Origin: Casuarina equisetifolia
Lineage: Eukaryota > Streptophyta > Magnoliopsida > Fagales > Casuarinaceae
DNA: 64,000 bases
Direction of reading: 5' to 3'
Assembly (NCBI GenBank): GCA_028551475.1
Contig: CM052361.1
Span: 20,039,491 to 20,103,490, forward strand
The position numbers and the translations under genes are program-made. The notes beneath the pieces are model-generated. The model saw nothing but the letters and a program-made list of their open reading frames with translations. It had not been told where the DNA came from and ran no database searches. Shown here in pieces: positions 22,691 through 35,994 of this stretch (within the stretch, counting starts at the first letter, position 1; each line of letters starts with the position of its first letter).

Positions 22691-23933
22691 AAGATTGTAC
22701 AACATTAAGATAATTGTATGGTAAGGAAGGGAGGCAAGGTCTTGGTGTAGTAACTATTAAGAAAAAGATTGAGTTGGAAAATTTGAAACTTTCATAGAGA
22801 GATAAACAAGTTGTACATATACATGATACTCAACCGTCTAAGCAACTCATATTGCTGTTATATGAAGATGGAAGAGAAAAGAACGAGAAATACAGTGGGC
22901 CTCTGTGGGCCTACATGTGTATGGACCTAAATATTACGACATGATCTTTCAATAGTAACATCAAAGGGTGAGCATGACCATTCAAACTAAGTATGGAAAT
23001 TATCTGGTGGAAGATACATTGGAGTTATTTCTTCAAATGAAGCATCATCATTAGTGGCATATAACCTTGAATCTTTAGAAAAGGTAATGACTCCAGAAGA
23101 GGTAGTATGTTGTAAAAGGCCAATATTGCAAACACAAGAGACCTTGCTTCAACCAACTCTTTTGACTTAGAAGGTATTGCTTGATCTACAACAACACTTC
23201 CTTGGGTTTTTGTGGCCATTCAATCAAAGTGTGTAGGATACGAAGATGGTGGTATTATTTAGACTTCTCCTCTAGGGTGCATCTTGACTAGCAAGAAAGC
23301 CTTACTTGGCTCATCCATGCCCTTATGGATTGCATAGGGAGCATGAACATTGAAGAGCTAATATTTGATGCTAGCTTAAGTACCATCGAGGAAAAGGAAG
23401 CAATTGTTGGGTACAAAGCAAAATAAAAGGTCAAAGAAGACCAAGAAAGAATTAGGGAAGAGGAGAAAGAAGAGTTTCGTTTTATATAGAACATGAGCGA
23501 CACCATACTCCATTTGCCTAGTGGGGATAGTAACGGGAGAGCTCTTGGTGTGTACATCCAAGTGGAGGATGGCAATGTGTCCAACCAAAAACCCCTATAA
23601 GCTAACAATGTAGAACCTTAAGGACAAGGTTGTCATAAAGGGAAAGGTAATAGTGAAACATGTAGCTAGGAAATCTAGGTTACTAGATAATGCTGAGAAG
23701 GTTGCTAAGAAATGGAAGGAGAGCCTAGGGGGCACCAATGAGAAAGAGAGAACCATGTTTACATCATCAAGTTTGCTATGCATCTTGAGTGCTATGACAA
23801 CATGGAGGATGCGACTAAGAAAGTGGTGAAGTTGATAGTGGAGGAGTAGTACTCACCATGTGTTGGGTACAATAAAGTACTTGTTGTTTGTTGGGTACAA
23901 GGAAGTGGTTAGAGCTCACAGAGTGTGATGTGA
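22691..23933. other. Unassigned sequence before the repeat blocks
   Basis: Contains short frames on both strands (for example minus 23025-23219 and plus sequence around 23620-23750 rich in Lys codons) without any domain I recognise. No transposon terminus was found. Confidence 0.35.
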
Positions 23934-24236
23934 AAGCAATTATGCCAACTCAGGCTATTAGGCCAGCTCATATGTTGAGTGTCCTAACAATTATATGTTT
24001 GGGTCCAAGAAGCTTAAAGTTGAAGGATATCCCAAAGATTCTCTAAGAATTTTCATATGTTTAGGACTCATTTGTAATAAGGAGTCATAACGTTCAAGAA
24101 GTCCTAAATATATCAAAATTTTAGAAAATCTCTGGGATGTCCTTCAAGTTTAGGCTTCTTGGACCAAAACATGTAATTATTAAGACACTCAACATATGAG
24201 TTGGCCCATTAGCCTGGGTTGGCATAGTTGCTTCTG
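23934..24236. repeat. Foldback (hairpin) element, ~300 bp
   Basis: The left arm from about 23934 (AGCAATTATGCCAACTCAGG) pairs with the right arm ending about 24236 (CATAGTTGCT), each arm about 130 bp and clearly similar. The centre lies near 24080-24100. A second copy occupies about 29050-29325 with a shortened left arm. It resembles a MITE or foldback element; target duplications are not evident. Confidence 0.75.
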
Positions 24237-27200
24237 CATTAAAGCGTCCTAAAGGATCCTATTTTGATTGAATATAACAAGGAAGCTAAAGAGAATGATC
24301 TAAATGTTAAGTGGATGAAGGAGTACATACACAAGCTCAAATTTAAGCTCACGTAACATGAAAATGGGAGTAACTTCTATGTTTAATGAGATTTTGAAAG
24401 ATATCATGTGTTGATATGCTACCTAAAAACCTGTGGACCTGGCTTTTTAATGTTGGAAATATTTATTTAAACATGATTGATAGAAGAAATTATAAGTAAT
24501 AGTGGTTATCCTTTTTGTTTATTTAAACCAAATGTGTTCATGTTGCATGTGATCTTGACGTTATGTGGAGATGACAAAAGCAAATCCTTTGTAGTTTCTA
24601 ACTTCCCATGTGGGTCCGAATTCAAATATAATATAATTTTGAAATTCAATGAGAGATGCCATGTGTCAACCTAATAACGGATGTTAAGACAAAATTTGAA
24701 ACTTAAAATCATAAATGTCTAGTCATTCTTAAGAGTTGCGGCTCTAACTTGCAACCATATTTTTTCAACTGTGTTTACCTTTACTCATCTTATTTTTCTG
24801 TAGAAATTGCATTCGCTTTCACCTTCACTCACCCCATCCTTTTGCAACTACATCTTTTGCTACTTCTTCTTTCAGAGAATTGAAACAAAATGGTTACTCA
24901 TGGTGAGAGCTTTTAGTTAAATAAGCCTAAGAAATCTCAAGGTAATATACAAAAGTTTATTTCTTTGCTATGTGATTATGAAATCTTAAAAATTAAAATG
25001 GGTATTTCATTTTTTTGAATCATTAGTGAAATCTCAAGCATCCCTTTAGAAGAAAGGCATGTTAGAGTAATCTCCTTATGCCACAATCCTTCTAATTTTT
25101 TTACATTTTTGTTTTATGTTTCTCATTTTTTTTAATATTCTATAAAAAGCATTTTCAATTGAATTTTTCTTTCTTTATGAGTTCAAGAAATGTGAAAACA
25201 GTACAAAGAAACTATATGATCAACCTAATTGACCAGTTACAAGGTTAGAAACATCTCTTTCCTTTAGTATCTTTTATTTTTTTATTTTTTGGCTATTACA
25301 AAAAGAGTCCTTAGAAAACAAAAGTTTAGAGTTTAAATGTCACAATTCCGTTGGCTTCTTCATTCAACTAAGTAGTTTCCTTTTCTTCTATGTTTTCTAA
25401 GAAATGTAGTTTGAAAGTTAAAATAGAGATCACTAATGAGAGAAAACGCACCTTCTATTGAGAATTTTTTATGCACATTCTTATCTTCCTCATTTGATCT
25501 ACTATGTTCTTTAGGCAACACTTTTGGGACAAGTTGTTATCTAAGAAATTTCATAAACAAAAAAAGGTGATATTAAATTGAATCTTGAAAGTGTCATTCT
25601 CTATAGTTTTTGGAAACCCAAACCTATTTTTTGATTACAAACACTGAAATTTTTAAGAAAAACATGAGTTTTTACTAATTTTTTTTTCTAAACACTTGTA
25701 TTTTGTAAGAATTTGTCCATTCATCACCAAATTACATTAATGAACACCTTTACATTGATAAACACCATAAATCCATATTAATAGAAGGGGTAATCTTTGT
25801 AAAATGTTTTACAAATAAATCTTTTGCTAAACCAATACCAAAGTTAAAAACTTTGATTAGTAGCACTAGCTGTTTGAATCAATAGGTCACTAATGAGAAT
25901 AAACAAAATAATGAGATCCTTTTTCATACAATCAATGTTAGTAGATACTTTTTGAGGTGAAATGTGGACAAAGTGATGGGTAATTTTGTGGCTATGCTTG
26001 TCTTGCACTTGATATGTGTGCATGTGGAGAAAATTGCTGAGAAGTTACTTGATGATATAATAAGGGACTTTTTCACGTGAGAACAACTTGCTAAAATGAT
26101 ATTTTTCTTATTTAAGACTTTCCCCTCAAAACATATGAATTAAATTGAACTTTAGTTGTTCATCTAACTGTAGGAAGACCGTATGCATAATATATTGCAT
26201 TATGATATAACGGCTCTTACCCCATTTTGAAAGTATCATTCTTTCATAATTTATGAGTGCCAAAATTTATTTTTTGGTTACAAACATTAAAATTTTCAAG
26301 AAAAACATGAGTTTTTACCAAATTTTGTTTCTAAACACTTGCATTTTATAAGATTTCTATTAATATGGATGAACACTTTCACATTAGTAAGGGTTATAGA
26401 TCCATATTAATAGACTAGGTTATCTTTGTAAGAATCTTTATACATAAAATCTTTTACTAAACTAATGCCTAAGTTAGAAATTTTGACTAATAACACTATC
26501 TATTTGAATTAATATGTCATTAATGAGAATAAATAAAAGAATAAAATTCTTTTCCATACAGTCAATGTAATAGGTAGATACTTTTCAAGGTAAAATATGG
26601 ACAAAGTGATGGGTAATTAGGTGGCTACAACAACCTTGCACTTGACATGTGTGCATATAGAGAAAATTGCTGAGAAGTTACTTAATGATATAATAAGGGA
26701 CTCTTTTACGTGGGAAAAGTTTGTTAAAATGATACTTTTCTTATTTAAAACTTTCTTTTCAAAACATATGAACTTCTTTGAATTTGAGTTGTTCATTTGC
26801 CTATAGAAGGACCATATCCATAATATACTATATTATGATATGACGGCTTTTATCTCATTCTGAAAGTATCATTCTTTCATAGTTTTTGGGCATCAAAACT
26901 TATTTTTTGTTTACAAACACTGAAATTTTCAAGAAAAACATGAGTTTTTACCAAATTTTGTTTTTAAATACTTATATTTTGTAAGATTCTGGCCATCCAT
27001 CTCTAAATTATATTAATGAACAATCTCATATTGATAAGCGTCACATATTCATATTAATAGATTGGGTTGTCTTTGTAAGAATCTTTACATAACATCTTTT
27101 GCTAAACCAATGCCAAAGTTGAAAATTTTGACTAATGACACTAGTTGTTTGAATTAATAGGTCACTAATGAAAATAAATAAAAGAATGAGATCGTTTTGC

Positions 27201-29040
27201 ATATAGTCAATGTAATAGATAGATACTTTTCTAAGTAAAAGGTGGACGAAGGGATGGGTAATTTGGTGGTTGTGGCTGCCTTATGCATAGTGTGTACATG
27301 TGAACGAAATTGCTAAGAAGTGACTTGATGATATAATAGGAGACTTTTTTATGTGGGAAGAAGTTGCTAAACTGATACTTTTTTTTTTTTTTTTATTTCA
27401 GACTTTCCTTTCAAAACATATGGATTGAATTGAATTTTAGTTGTTCATTTGCCTACAGAAGGACCGTATACATAAGATATTACATTATGATATGATGGCT
27501 CCTATCCCATTCTGAAAGTGTAATTTTTCCATAGTTTTTGGGCGTAAAAACTTATTTTTTGGTTACAACATTAAAATATTAAGAAAAACATGAATTTTTA
27601 CCAAATTTTGGATCTAAACACTTGTATTTTGTAGGATTATGTCTGTCCACCCCTAAATTATATTAATGAATACCCTCACATTGATAAGCTTCATAGATTC
27701 ATATTAATAGGCTAGGTTATCTTTGTAAGAATCTTTACACACAAAATCTTTTGCTAAACTAATGCCTAAGTTGGAAATTTTGATTAGTGACATTAACTAT
27801 TTGGATCAATAGGTCACTAATGAGAATAAACAAAAGAATAAGATCATTTTCCATACAATCAGTGCAATAGATAGATACTTTTTAAGGAGAAAGACAAATG
27901 AAGGGAAGGGTAATTTGGTGGTTGCGGTTGTCTAGAGCTTGACATGTGTGCATAGGAATGAAATTGCTAAGAAGTAGCTTGATGATATAGTAGGAGACTT
28001 ATTCACATGGGAAGAACTTGTTAAAATGGTACTTTTGTTATTTAAGACTTTCCCTTAAAACATATTAGCTAAACTAAATTTTAGTTGGTCATTTGCTTGC
28101 AAGAAAATCATATACATACTATACTTTATTATGATATGACGACTTGTATGCTATTATGAAAGTATCATTCTTCCATAGTTTTTGGGTTCAAAAACCTATT
28201 TTTTGGTTATAAACACTGAAATTTTTAAGAAAAACATGAGTTTTTACCAAATTTTGTTTTTAAACACTTGTATTTTGTAGGATTCTGGCTATCCATCACC
28301 AAATTATATTGATGAACACTCTTAGATTAATAAGTATCATAAATCCATATTAATAGGCTGAGTTATCTTTATAAGAATCTTTATATATAAAATCTTTTGT
28401 TAAATTAATGCCAAAGATAAAAATTTTGACTAGTGGCTTAGCTATTTAGATCAATAGGTCGTTAAACAAAAGAATGAGATCCTTTTCCATACAATCAGTG
28501 CAATAGATAGATACTTTTCAAGGTGAAAGGTAGATGAAGGGAGGGGTAATTTAGTGGTTGCGGTTGTCTTGAGCTTGACATGTGTGCATGTGGAGGAAAT
28601 TGTTGAAAAGTGGCTTGATGATACAATAAAGACTCCTTTACATGGGAAGTACATGTTAAAATAATACTTTTTTTATTTAAGATTTTCCTTCAAAATATAT
28701 GGATTGAACTGAACTTTAGTTATTCATTTGCCTATAGGAAGATTGTATGCATAGGATACTGTATTATGATATGACGGCTCCTACCTTATTATGAAAATGT
28801 CATTTTTCATAGTTTTTGGTACTAAATACTATTTTTAAGGATAAAAACACTAAAATTTTCAAGAAAAATAGAAGTTTTTACCAAATTTTGTTTTTAAACA
28901 CTTGTATTTTGTAAGATTTTGGCTATTCATCACCAAATTATATTGATGAACACCCTCATATTGATAAGCACCACATATCCATATTAATAGACTTGGTTAT
29001 CTTTGTAAGAATCTTTATACACAAAATCTTTTGCTAAAAT
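23934..29040. repeat. Higher-order repeat block 1 (~5.1 kb)
   Basis: Order: foldback (to 24236), about 1.35 kb of low-copy sequence (24240-25580), then an array of about six ~640-bp units. Anchor phrases such as TATTTTTTGGTTACAAACA recur near 25625, 26267, 26899, 27550, 28194 and 28828. The same order is repeated in block 2 about 5.07 kb downstream. Units differ by roughly 10-20% by eye. No gene is recognised. Confidence 0.85.
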
Positions 29041-32000
29041 AATAATGGGTTAGGCCATATGTTGAGTGTCCTAACAATTACATGCTTGAGTCTAAGAAGC
29101 CTAAACTTGAAGGACATCCCATAGATTCTTTAAGAATTTTGATATGTTTAAGACTTTTTTATAATAAGGAGTCATAACGTTTAAGAAGTCCTAAATATAT
29201 CAAAATTCATAGAGAATCTTTAAGATGTCCTTCAAGTTTGGGCTTCTTGGACCCAAGCATGTAGTTGTTAGAACACTCAACATATGGGCTGGCCCATTAG
29301 CCTGGGTTGGCATAGTTGCTCCTGCATCAGAGCGTCCTGGAGGATCTTATCTTGATTGAACATAATAAGGAAGCTAAAGGGAACAATCTAAATGTTAAGT
29401 GGATCAAGGAGTACATACACAAGGTCAAATCTAAGCTCACATAATATGAGAGTGAGAGTAACTTTTATGTTTGACGAGATTTTGAGAGATATCATATGTT
29501 GATATGCTACCTAAAAACCCATGGACTTGGCTTCTTAATGTTGGAAATATTGGTTTAAACATGATTGATAAAAGAAATTATAAGTAATAGTGGTTATCCT
29601 TTTGTTTATTTAAATCAAACGTGTTCATGTTGCATGTGATTTTGATGTTATGTGGAGATGACAAAGGCAAATCCTTTGTAGTTTCTAAATTCCATGTGGG
29701 TCTGAATTCAAACATAATATAATTTTCAAATTCAATAAGGGATGCCATGAGTCAACCCAATAATGAATGTGTAGACAAAATTTGAAACTCAAAATCATAA
29801 ATGTCTAGTCTTTCTTTAGAGTTGCGGCTCTAGTTTACAACCATATTTTTCCAACTGCGTTCACCTTCACTCATCTTATTTTTCTATAGAAATTATGTTT
29901 GCCTTATCCTTTTGCAACTACATCTTTTGATACTTCTTCTTTCAGAGAATTGAAATAAGATGGTTACTCATGGTGAGAGCTTTTAGTTGAATAAGCCTAA
30001 GAAATCTCAAGGTAATGTACAAAAGTTTATTTCTTTGTTACATGATTGTGAAATTTTAATAATCAACATGGGCATTTCATTTTTTTGAATCAGTAGTGAA
30101 ATCTCAAGCATCTTTTAAAAAGAAAGGCATGTTAGAGTAATTTTCTCATGCCAAATCCTTCCAATTTTCTTACATTTTTGTTTTATGTTTCTCATTGTCC
30201 TTTTTATTTTTATTTTTAATCTTCTATAAAAAGCATTTTCAACTAAATTTTTCTTTTTTTATGAGTTCAGGAAATGTGAAAAAAATACAAAGAAACTGTA
30301 TGGTCAGCTGAATCGACCAGTTATAAGGTTAGAAACATCTTTTTCCTTTCTTATCTTTTTTTATTTTTTGGCTATTACAAAAAGAGTCCTTAGAAGACAA
30401 AAGTTTAGAGTTTAAACATCATAATTCCATTGGCTTTTCCATTCAACTGAGTAGTTTCTTTTTCTTCTATGTTTTCTGAGAATGTAGTTTGAAAGTTAAA
30501 ATAGAGATCACTATTGAGAGAAAGCACGCCTTTTATTGAGAACTTTCTATTTACATCTTTATATTCCTCATTTGTTCTACTATGTTATTTAGGCAATACT
30601 CTTAGGAGAGGTTGTTATTCGAGAAATTCCATGAACAAAAAAAGGTGATGTTAAATTGAACCTTTAAAGTATCTTTCTTCCATAGTTTTTGGAAACCTAA
30701 ACCTATTTTTTGGTTACAAACATTGAATTTTTTAAGAGAAACATAAGTTTTTACTAAACTTTTTTCTTTCTTTTCTAAACATTTGAATTTGTAAAAATCT
30801 GGCCATTCATCACCAAGCTACATTAATGAACACCTTCACGTTGATAAACACCATAAATTCATATTAATAGACTGGGTAATCTTTGTAAGAATTTTTACAA
30901 ATAAAATCTTTTGCTAAACCAATGCCAAGTTGGAAATTTTGACTAGTGACACTAGTTGTTTGAATCATAATAAAAAAAGAACGAGATCCTTTTCTATATT
31001 GTCAATGCAATAAATAGATACTTTTCTTGTGAAATGTGGACAAAGTAACAAGTAATTTGATGGTTGTAGCTGCCTTGCACTTGACATGTATGCATGTGGA
31101 CGAAATGGAGGACTCCTTCACGTGAGAAGAACTTGCTAAAATGGTATTTTTTTTATTTACAACTTTCCCTTTAAAACATATGGACTTATCTGAACTTTAG
31201 TTGTTTATTTGCCTGCAGAAGGACCGTAAGCATAGTATACTACATTATGATATGACGACTCTTATCTCATTCTAAAAGTGCAATTCTTCATAGTTTTTAG
31301 GCACCAAAGCCTATTTTTTGGATATAAACATTGAAATTTTTAAGAAAAACATAAGTTTTTACCAAATTTTGTTTCTAAGCACTTGTATTTAGTAAGAATT
31401 TTTAGAAATAAATTTTTTTGTTAAACTAATGCCAAAGTTGAAAATTTTAACTAGTGACATTAGTTATTTAAATCAATAGGCCACTAATAAGAAAAAACAA
31501 AAGAATGAGATCCTTTTTCATATAGTCAATGTAATAGATAGATACTTGTTAAGGTGAAATGCAGACAAAGTGATGGGTAATTTGGTGGCTATGCTTGCCT
31601 TGCACTTGACATGTGTGCATGTGGAGAAAATTGCTGAGGAATTGCTTGATGATATAATATGAGACTCCTTCACGTGGGAACAACTTGCTAAAATGATATT
31701 TTTCTTATTTAAGACTTTTCCTTTAAAACATATAAATTAAACTAAACTTTAGTTGTTCACCTAATTGTAAGAGGATTGTATGCATAATATATTGCATTAT
31801 GATATGACGGTTCTTACACCATTCTGAAAGCATCATTCTTTCATAGTTTTTAAACACTAAAACCTATTTTTTGGTTACAAACACTAAATTTTTCAAAAAA
31901 AGAGTTTTTACCAAATTTTATTTCTAAACACTCGTATTTTATAGGATTTTTGTTGTTCATCACCAAATTATATTGATGAATACTTTCACATTGATAAGCA

Positions 32001-34390
32001 TCGCAAATCCATGTTAATAGGCTGAGTTATCTTTGTAAGAATCTTTACACATGAAATCTTTTGCTAAACCAGTGTCAAAGTTAGAAATTTTGACTAGTGG
32101 TTCTAACTATTTGAATCAATAGATCACTAATAAGAATAAACAAAAGAATGAAATCATTTTCCATACGTTCAATGCAATATATAGATACTTTTTGAGGTGA
32201 AAGGCGGATGAAGGGAGGGATAATTTAGTGGTTGCAATTGCCTTGGGATTGGCATGTGTGCATGTGGAGAAAATTGTTGAGAAGTAACTTGATGAAATAA
32301 TAGAGGACTCCTTTATATGGGAAAAACGTGTTAAAATGGTACTTTTCTTATTTAAGACTTTCCCTTTAAAACATATGGATTAAACTGAACTTTAGTTGTT
32401 CATATGCCTATTAGAAGACTGTATGTATAAGATACTGCATTATGATATGACGACTTTTACCTCATTTTGAAAGTGTCATTCTTTTATAATTTTTGGGCAC
32501 CAAAACCTATTTTTTGAATATAAACATTAAAATTTTTAAGAAAAACATGGGACTTTTACCAAATTTTTTTTCTAAACACTTGTATTTTGTAGGATTTTAG
32601 GCTGTCTATCATTAAATTATATTGATAAATACCCTCACATTGATAAACGTCACACATCCATATTAATAGATTAGGTTATCTTTGTAAGAATCTTTACACA
32701 TAAAATTTTTTGCTAAACTAATGCCTAAGTTGGAAATTTTGACTAATGACACTAGCTATTTGAATCAATAGATCATTAATGAGAAACAAAAGAATGAGAT
32801 CATTTTCCATATTGTCAATGCAATAGATAGATACTTTTCCAGGTGAAAGGTAGACGAAGGGATGCGTAATTTGGTGGTTACGGTTGCCTTATGCTTGACA
32901 TGTGTGCATGCGAACAAAATTGTTAGAAGTGGCTTGGTGATATAATATAGGACTCCTTCACGTGGGAACAACTTGTTAAAATGATATTTTTCTTATTTAA
33001 GACTTTCTCTTCAAAACATATGAACTAAACTGAACTTTAGTTGTTCATTTGCCTACAGGAGGATCATATGCATAGTATATTGCATTATGATATGGTGACT
33101 TTTACCCTATTCTGAAAGTGTCATTCTTCATAGTTTTTGGCACAAAAACCTATTTTTTTGGTTCCAAACATTGAAATATCAAGAAAAACATGAGTTTCTG
33201 TCAAATTTTGTTTCTAAACACTTGTATTTTGTAGAATTCTAGCTGTCCATCATCAAATTATATTTATGAACACCTTCACATTGATAAGCATTGTAAATCC
33301 ATATTAATAGATTAAGTTATCTTTGTAAAAATTTGTACACACAAAATCTTTTGTTAAACCAATGCTTAAGTTGGAAATTTTGATTAATGACAATAGTTGT
33401 TTGAATTAATATGTCATTAATAAGAATAAACAAAAGAATGAGATCCCTTTTCATACAGTCAATGCAATAGATAAATACTTTTGAGGTGAAATGTTGACAA
33501 AGTAATGGGAATTTGATGGTTGTGGCTACCTTGCATTTGACATGCGTGCATGTGGAGGAAATTGCTGAGAAGTGGCTTGATGATATAATAGGAGAGTCCT
33601 TTATGTGGGAAGAAGTTACTAAAATGATACTTTTCTTACTTAGACTATCCTTCAAAACATATGAACTTAATTGAACTTTAATTGTTCATCTGCCTATAGG
33701 ATGATTGTATGCATAGTATACTGCATTATGATATGATGACTCCTACCCCATTCTAAAAGTATCATTTTTTCTTAGCTTTTGGGCACCAAAACCTATTTTT
33801 GGATATAAACATTGAAATTTTCAAGAAAGATAAGAGCTTTTACTAAATTTTGTTTCTAAATACTTGTGTTTTGTAGGGTTCTGACCATCTATCACCAAAT
33901 TATATTAACAAATACTCTCACATTGACAAGCGTCACATATTCATATGGATAGACTGTGTTATCTTGGTATGAATCTTTACACATAAAATCTTTTGCTAAA
34001 TCAATGCCTAAGTTGGAAATTTTAATTAATGATACTAGATATTTGAATCAATAGGTTATTAATGAGAATAAACAAAAGAATGAGATCGTTTTCCATATAG
34101 TTAGTGTAATAGATAGATACTTTCCAAGGTGAAAGGTAGACAAAAGGATGGGTAATTTGGTGATTGTGGCTACCTTACGCTTGGCATGTATACATGTGAA
34201 CGAAATTGCTAGAAAGTGGTTTGATGATATAATAGGAGACTTATTCATGTGGAAAGAAGTTACTAAAATGATATTTTTCTTATTTTAGACTTTCCTTTTA
34301 ACACATATGGATTGAACTGAAGTTTAGTTATTTACAAGATGACCATATGCATAGGATAGTACATTATGGTATGATGGCTCCTACCCCATA
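29041..34390. repeat. Higher-order repeat block 2 (~5.3 kb)
   Basis: Begins abruptly inside the sixth 640-bp unit of block 1 with the foldback copy, then ~1.35 kb matching 24240-25580, then about six units with anchors near 30701, 31310, 31861, 32508, 33148 and 33793. Two units are short (about 610 and 550 bp) because of internal deletions. It ends at about 34390, where unrelated sequence leads to a cyclin fragment. Minus-strand frames at 32765-32971, 33317-33655 and 34048-34248 are related to one another only because they lie at the same place in successive units. Confidence 0.85.
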
Positions 34391-34629
34391 TGATTTTTTG
34401 CATAGTTTCCTCATGGCTACTCAATCGGATAAAAAGGTGAGAATCATTTGTATTGTTGAATGAAAAGGTTCCTCAAGGCTGAACATGTTATTTAGTTTGC
34501 TGTGTTGAATGATAATGCATTCTAATAAAAATCTGAACTTTTGTTCTTCCTTTATTGTACCGTTGAGTCCTGTTAATGGTGCATTCTAATAAAAATCTCA
34601 ACTTGAGTGGCTGGCCTTCTTCTAGATTG
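34391..34629. other. Spacer between repeat block 2 and the cyclin fragment
   Basis: No gene is seen. A short direct repeat (GCATTCTAATAAAAATCT) occurs at about 34517 and 34582. Confidence 0.4.
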
Positions 34630-34994
34630 ATCTTTTACTTCTGGAATACGAAATGCTCAAGTTCCACCATCTCTACTAGCAGTTGCTGCAGTCTATACTG
34701 CTCAATGTACTCTATCTAGAACCAACCGGTGGAGCAAGACCTGTGAATGTTGTACCCGCTATTCTAAAGAACAGCTCTTGTAAGTTCCTTTTTCATTGTC
34801 TCAACTACAACTTTATATTGTTAAGGCCTAGACTTTACTTCGACACCCTCTTTATACGAAGGGATGATCTCATATTACACATGCTTCTTGCTTTGGTTGC
34901 TCACAGAGAATGCTCAAGACTGATGGTAGGATTCCAGCAAAAGAGTCCAGTTTTCTTTGAATTGCGCATGCCTTTTAGTAATTGGATTAAGTAG
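34630..34994 (+). pseudogene. B-type cyclin 3' fragment, copy 2
   Basis: Reads LLLEYEMLKF then, after a 1-nt frameshift, PSLLAVAAVYTAQCTLSRT...YSKEQLL to 34779, a good match to the C-terminal cyclin fold of plant B-type cyclins (PSLLAASAVYAAQCTL..., HTGYSEEQL). A clean intron (GTAAGT at 34780, AG at 34906) joins in frame to ECSRLMVGFQQKSP at 34907. Relative to copy 1 at 19724, about 80 bp is missing between two CCAG direct repeats, removing the normal C-terminus. Frameshift, deletion and lack of upstream exons mark it as a pseudogene. Confidence 0.85.
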
Positions 34995-35365
34995 TTAGGG
35001 AATAACTCATAAAACCATTAATTGGCTAATTGACTTGCAGCCTTGACGGTTATTTTTTTGGTCTTGGATTTGTATTGCTTTTCCTGTTTTCTTTGAAAAA
35101 TAATATGATTCAGATCACATCGGAATGCTTCTTTGAAAAGTAAGATGGATGGTGTTGGGCCCTAGAAGTACCACCTTGGCACATGGTTTCACTCACGGAA
35201 ATCCAGCAGCCGCGATCGTATTTGAAACCTGGTTTTATCTCCAAGTGTGCTATAATGTTGTTCGTCTCATATAGGTACGGTAAAACGTCTGATGGGTTAT
35301 ATAGAAAAGGGTTTTTGTTTCTTAGTATGATGTGTTTCGAGGAGGCCCTTTCTAAGCACTGATTC
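34995..35365. other. Right edge of the ~16 kb insertion
   Basis: Starts with old cyclin 3' UTR matching 19848-20020. From about 35131 the sequence is unique in the window; a minus-strand frame (35110-35379) is not recognised. Similarity to SLX1 intron 2 begins at about 35366. Confidence 0.5.
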
Positions 35366-35994
35366 CAAATAGATATCATAAATTATTGTGCTTTGAACTG
35401 TATCGTTTAGTACCAGGGCGTTAATATGTGTGTTGTGACTGAAGCTTACCCGTTAATGTTGGGTTTCATTATGCTACTTGGGCGTCATCAGTTACAGGAT
35501 TGACTCGTGATTGCCTCTGGGATGTGTACATTTGGACTCCGCTGCAAACCCAACATTGCAATTTTTCTTCTTCTTCTTCTTGATGTCATGGTGGTGGAGT
35601 TAAAGTTTAAGAACACTATCTTGAAAAATTGTTTTCAGTATCACTTCTAAATAATTTTCAGGAACATCTTACAACCACATTTCACGAAACATTTTCAGTG
35701 TTTCTTTCTGAGAACTCTTTTGAAAGATACCGAACTGAATATACTTTGAATAAACTTATCCGGAACACATAAATATCTTAAGAGTGTCGCCCGTTGGTGC
35801 GCTGTTCCTCCGTCCTGTGTATCATACTCTGCTTTTCGCAATTCTCAATTTCAATGCTTAGTGGACATTGAATATATGCATCTACTGTTGGTGCTAAGCT
35901 TTGGGATTGTATTATTCATATATAGACACGGCGCTATGCAGATGCAACTTTGACTCAGATATTTTGCCCTTATGCTTTGTTTTGAAACAGCATA
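35366..35994 (+). pseudogene. SLX1 intron 2 remnant (second unit)
   Basis: This matches about 12965-13583 of SLX1 intron 2, for example TTAGTACCAGGGCGTTAA, TTAATGTTGGGTTTCATTA and CTTATGCTTTGTTTT. At about 35994 it jumps to sequence matching 15770, so the rest of intron 2, exons 3 and 4 and the SLX1 3' end have been deleted (about 2.2 kb). Confidence 0.9.

Noticed and set aside
28451..34248. Related 60-110 codon minus-strand frames recurring in the 640-bp units
   Set aside because: They recur because the units recur; most units have stops at the same places and no motif is recognised.
25580..34390. CRISPR-like array
   Set aside because: Units are ~640 bp, diverged and contiguous, without short repeats and spacers; the window is plant nuclear DNA.
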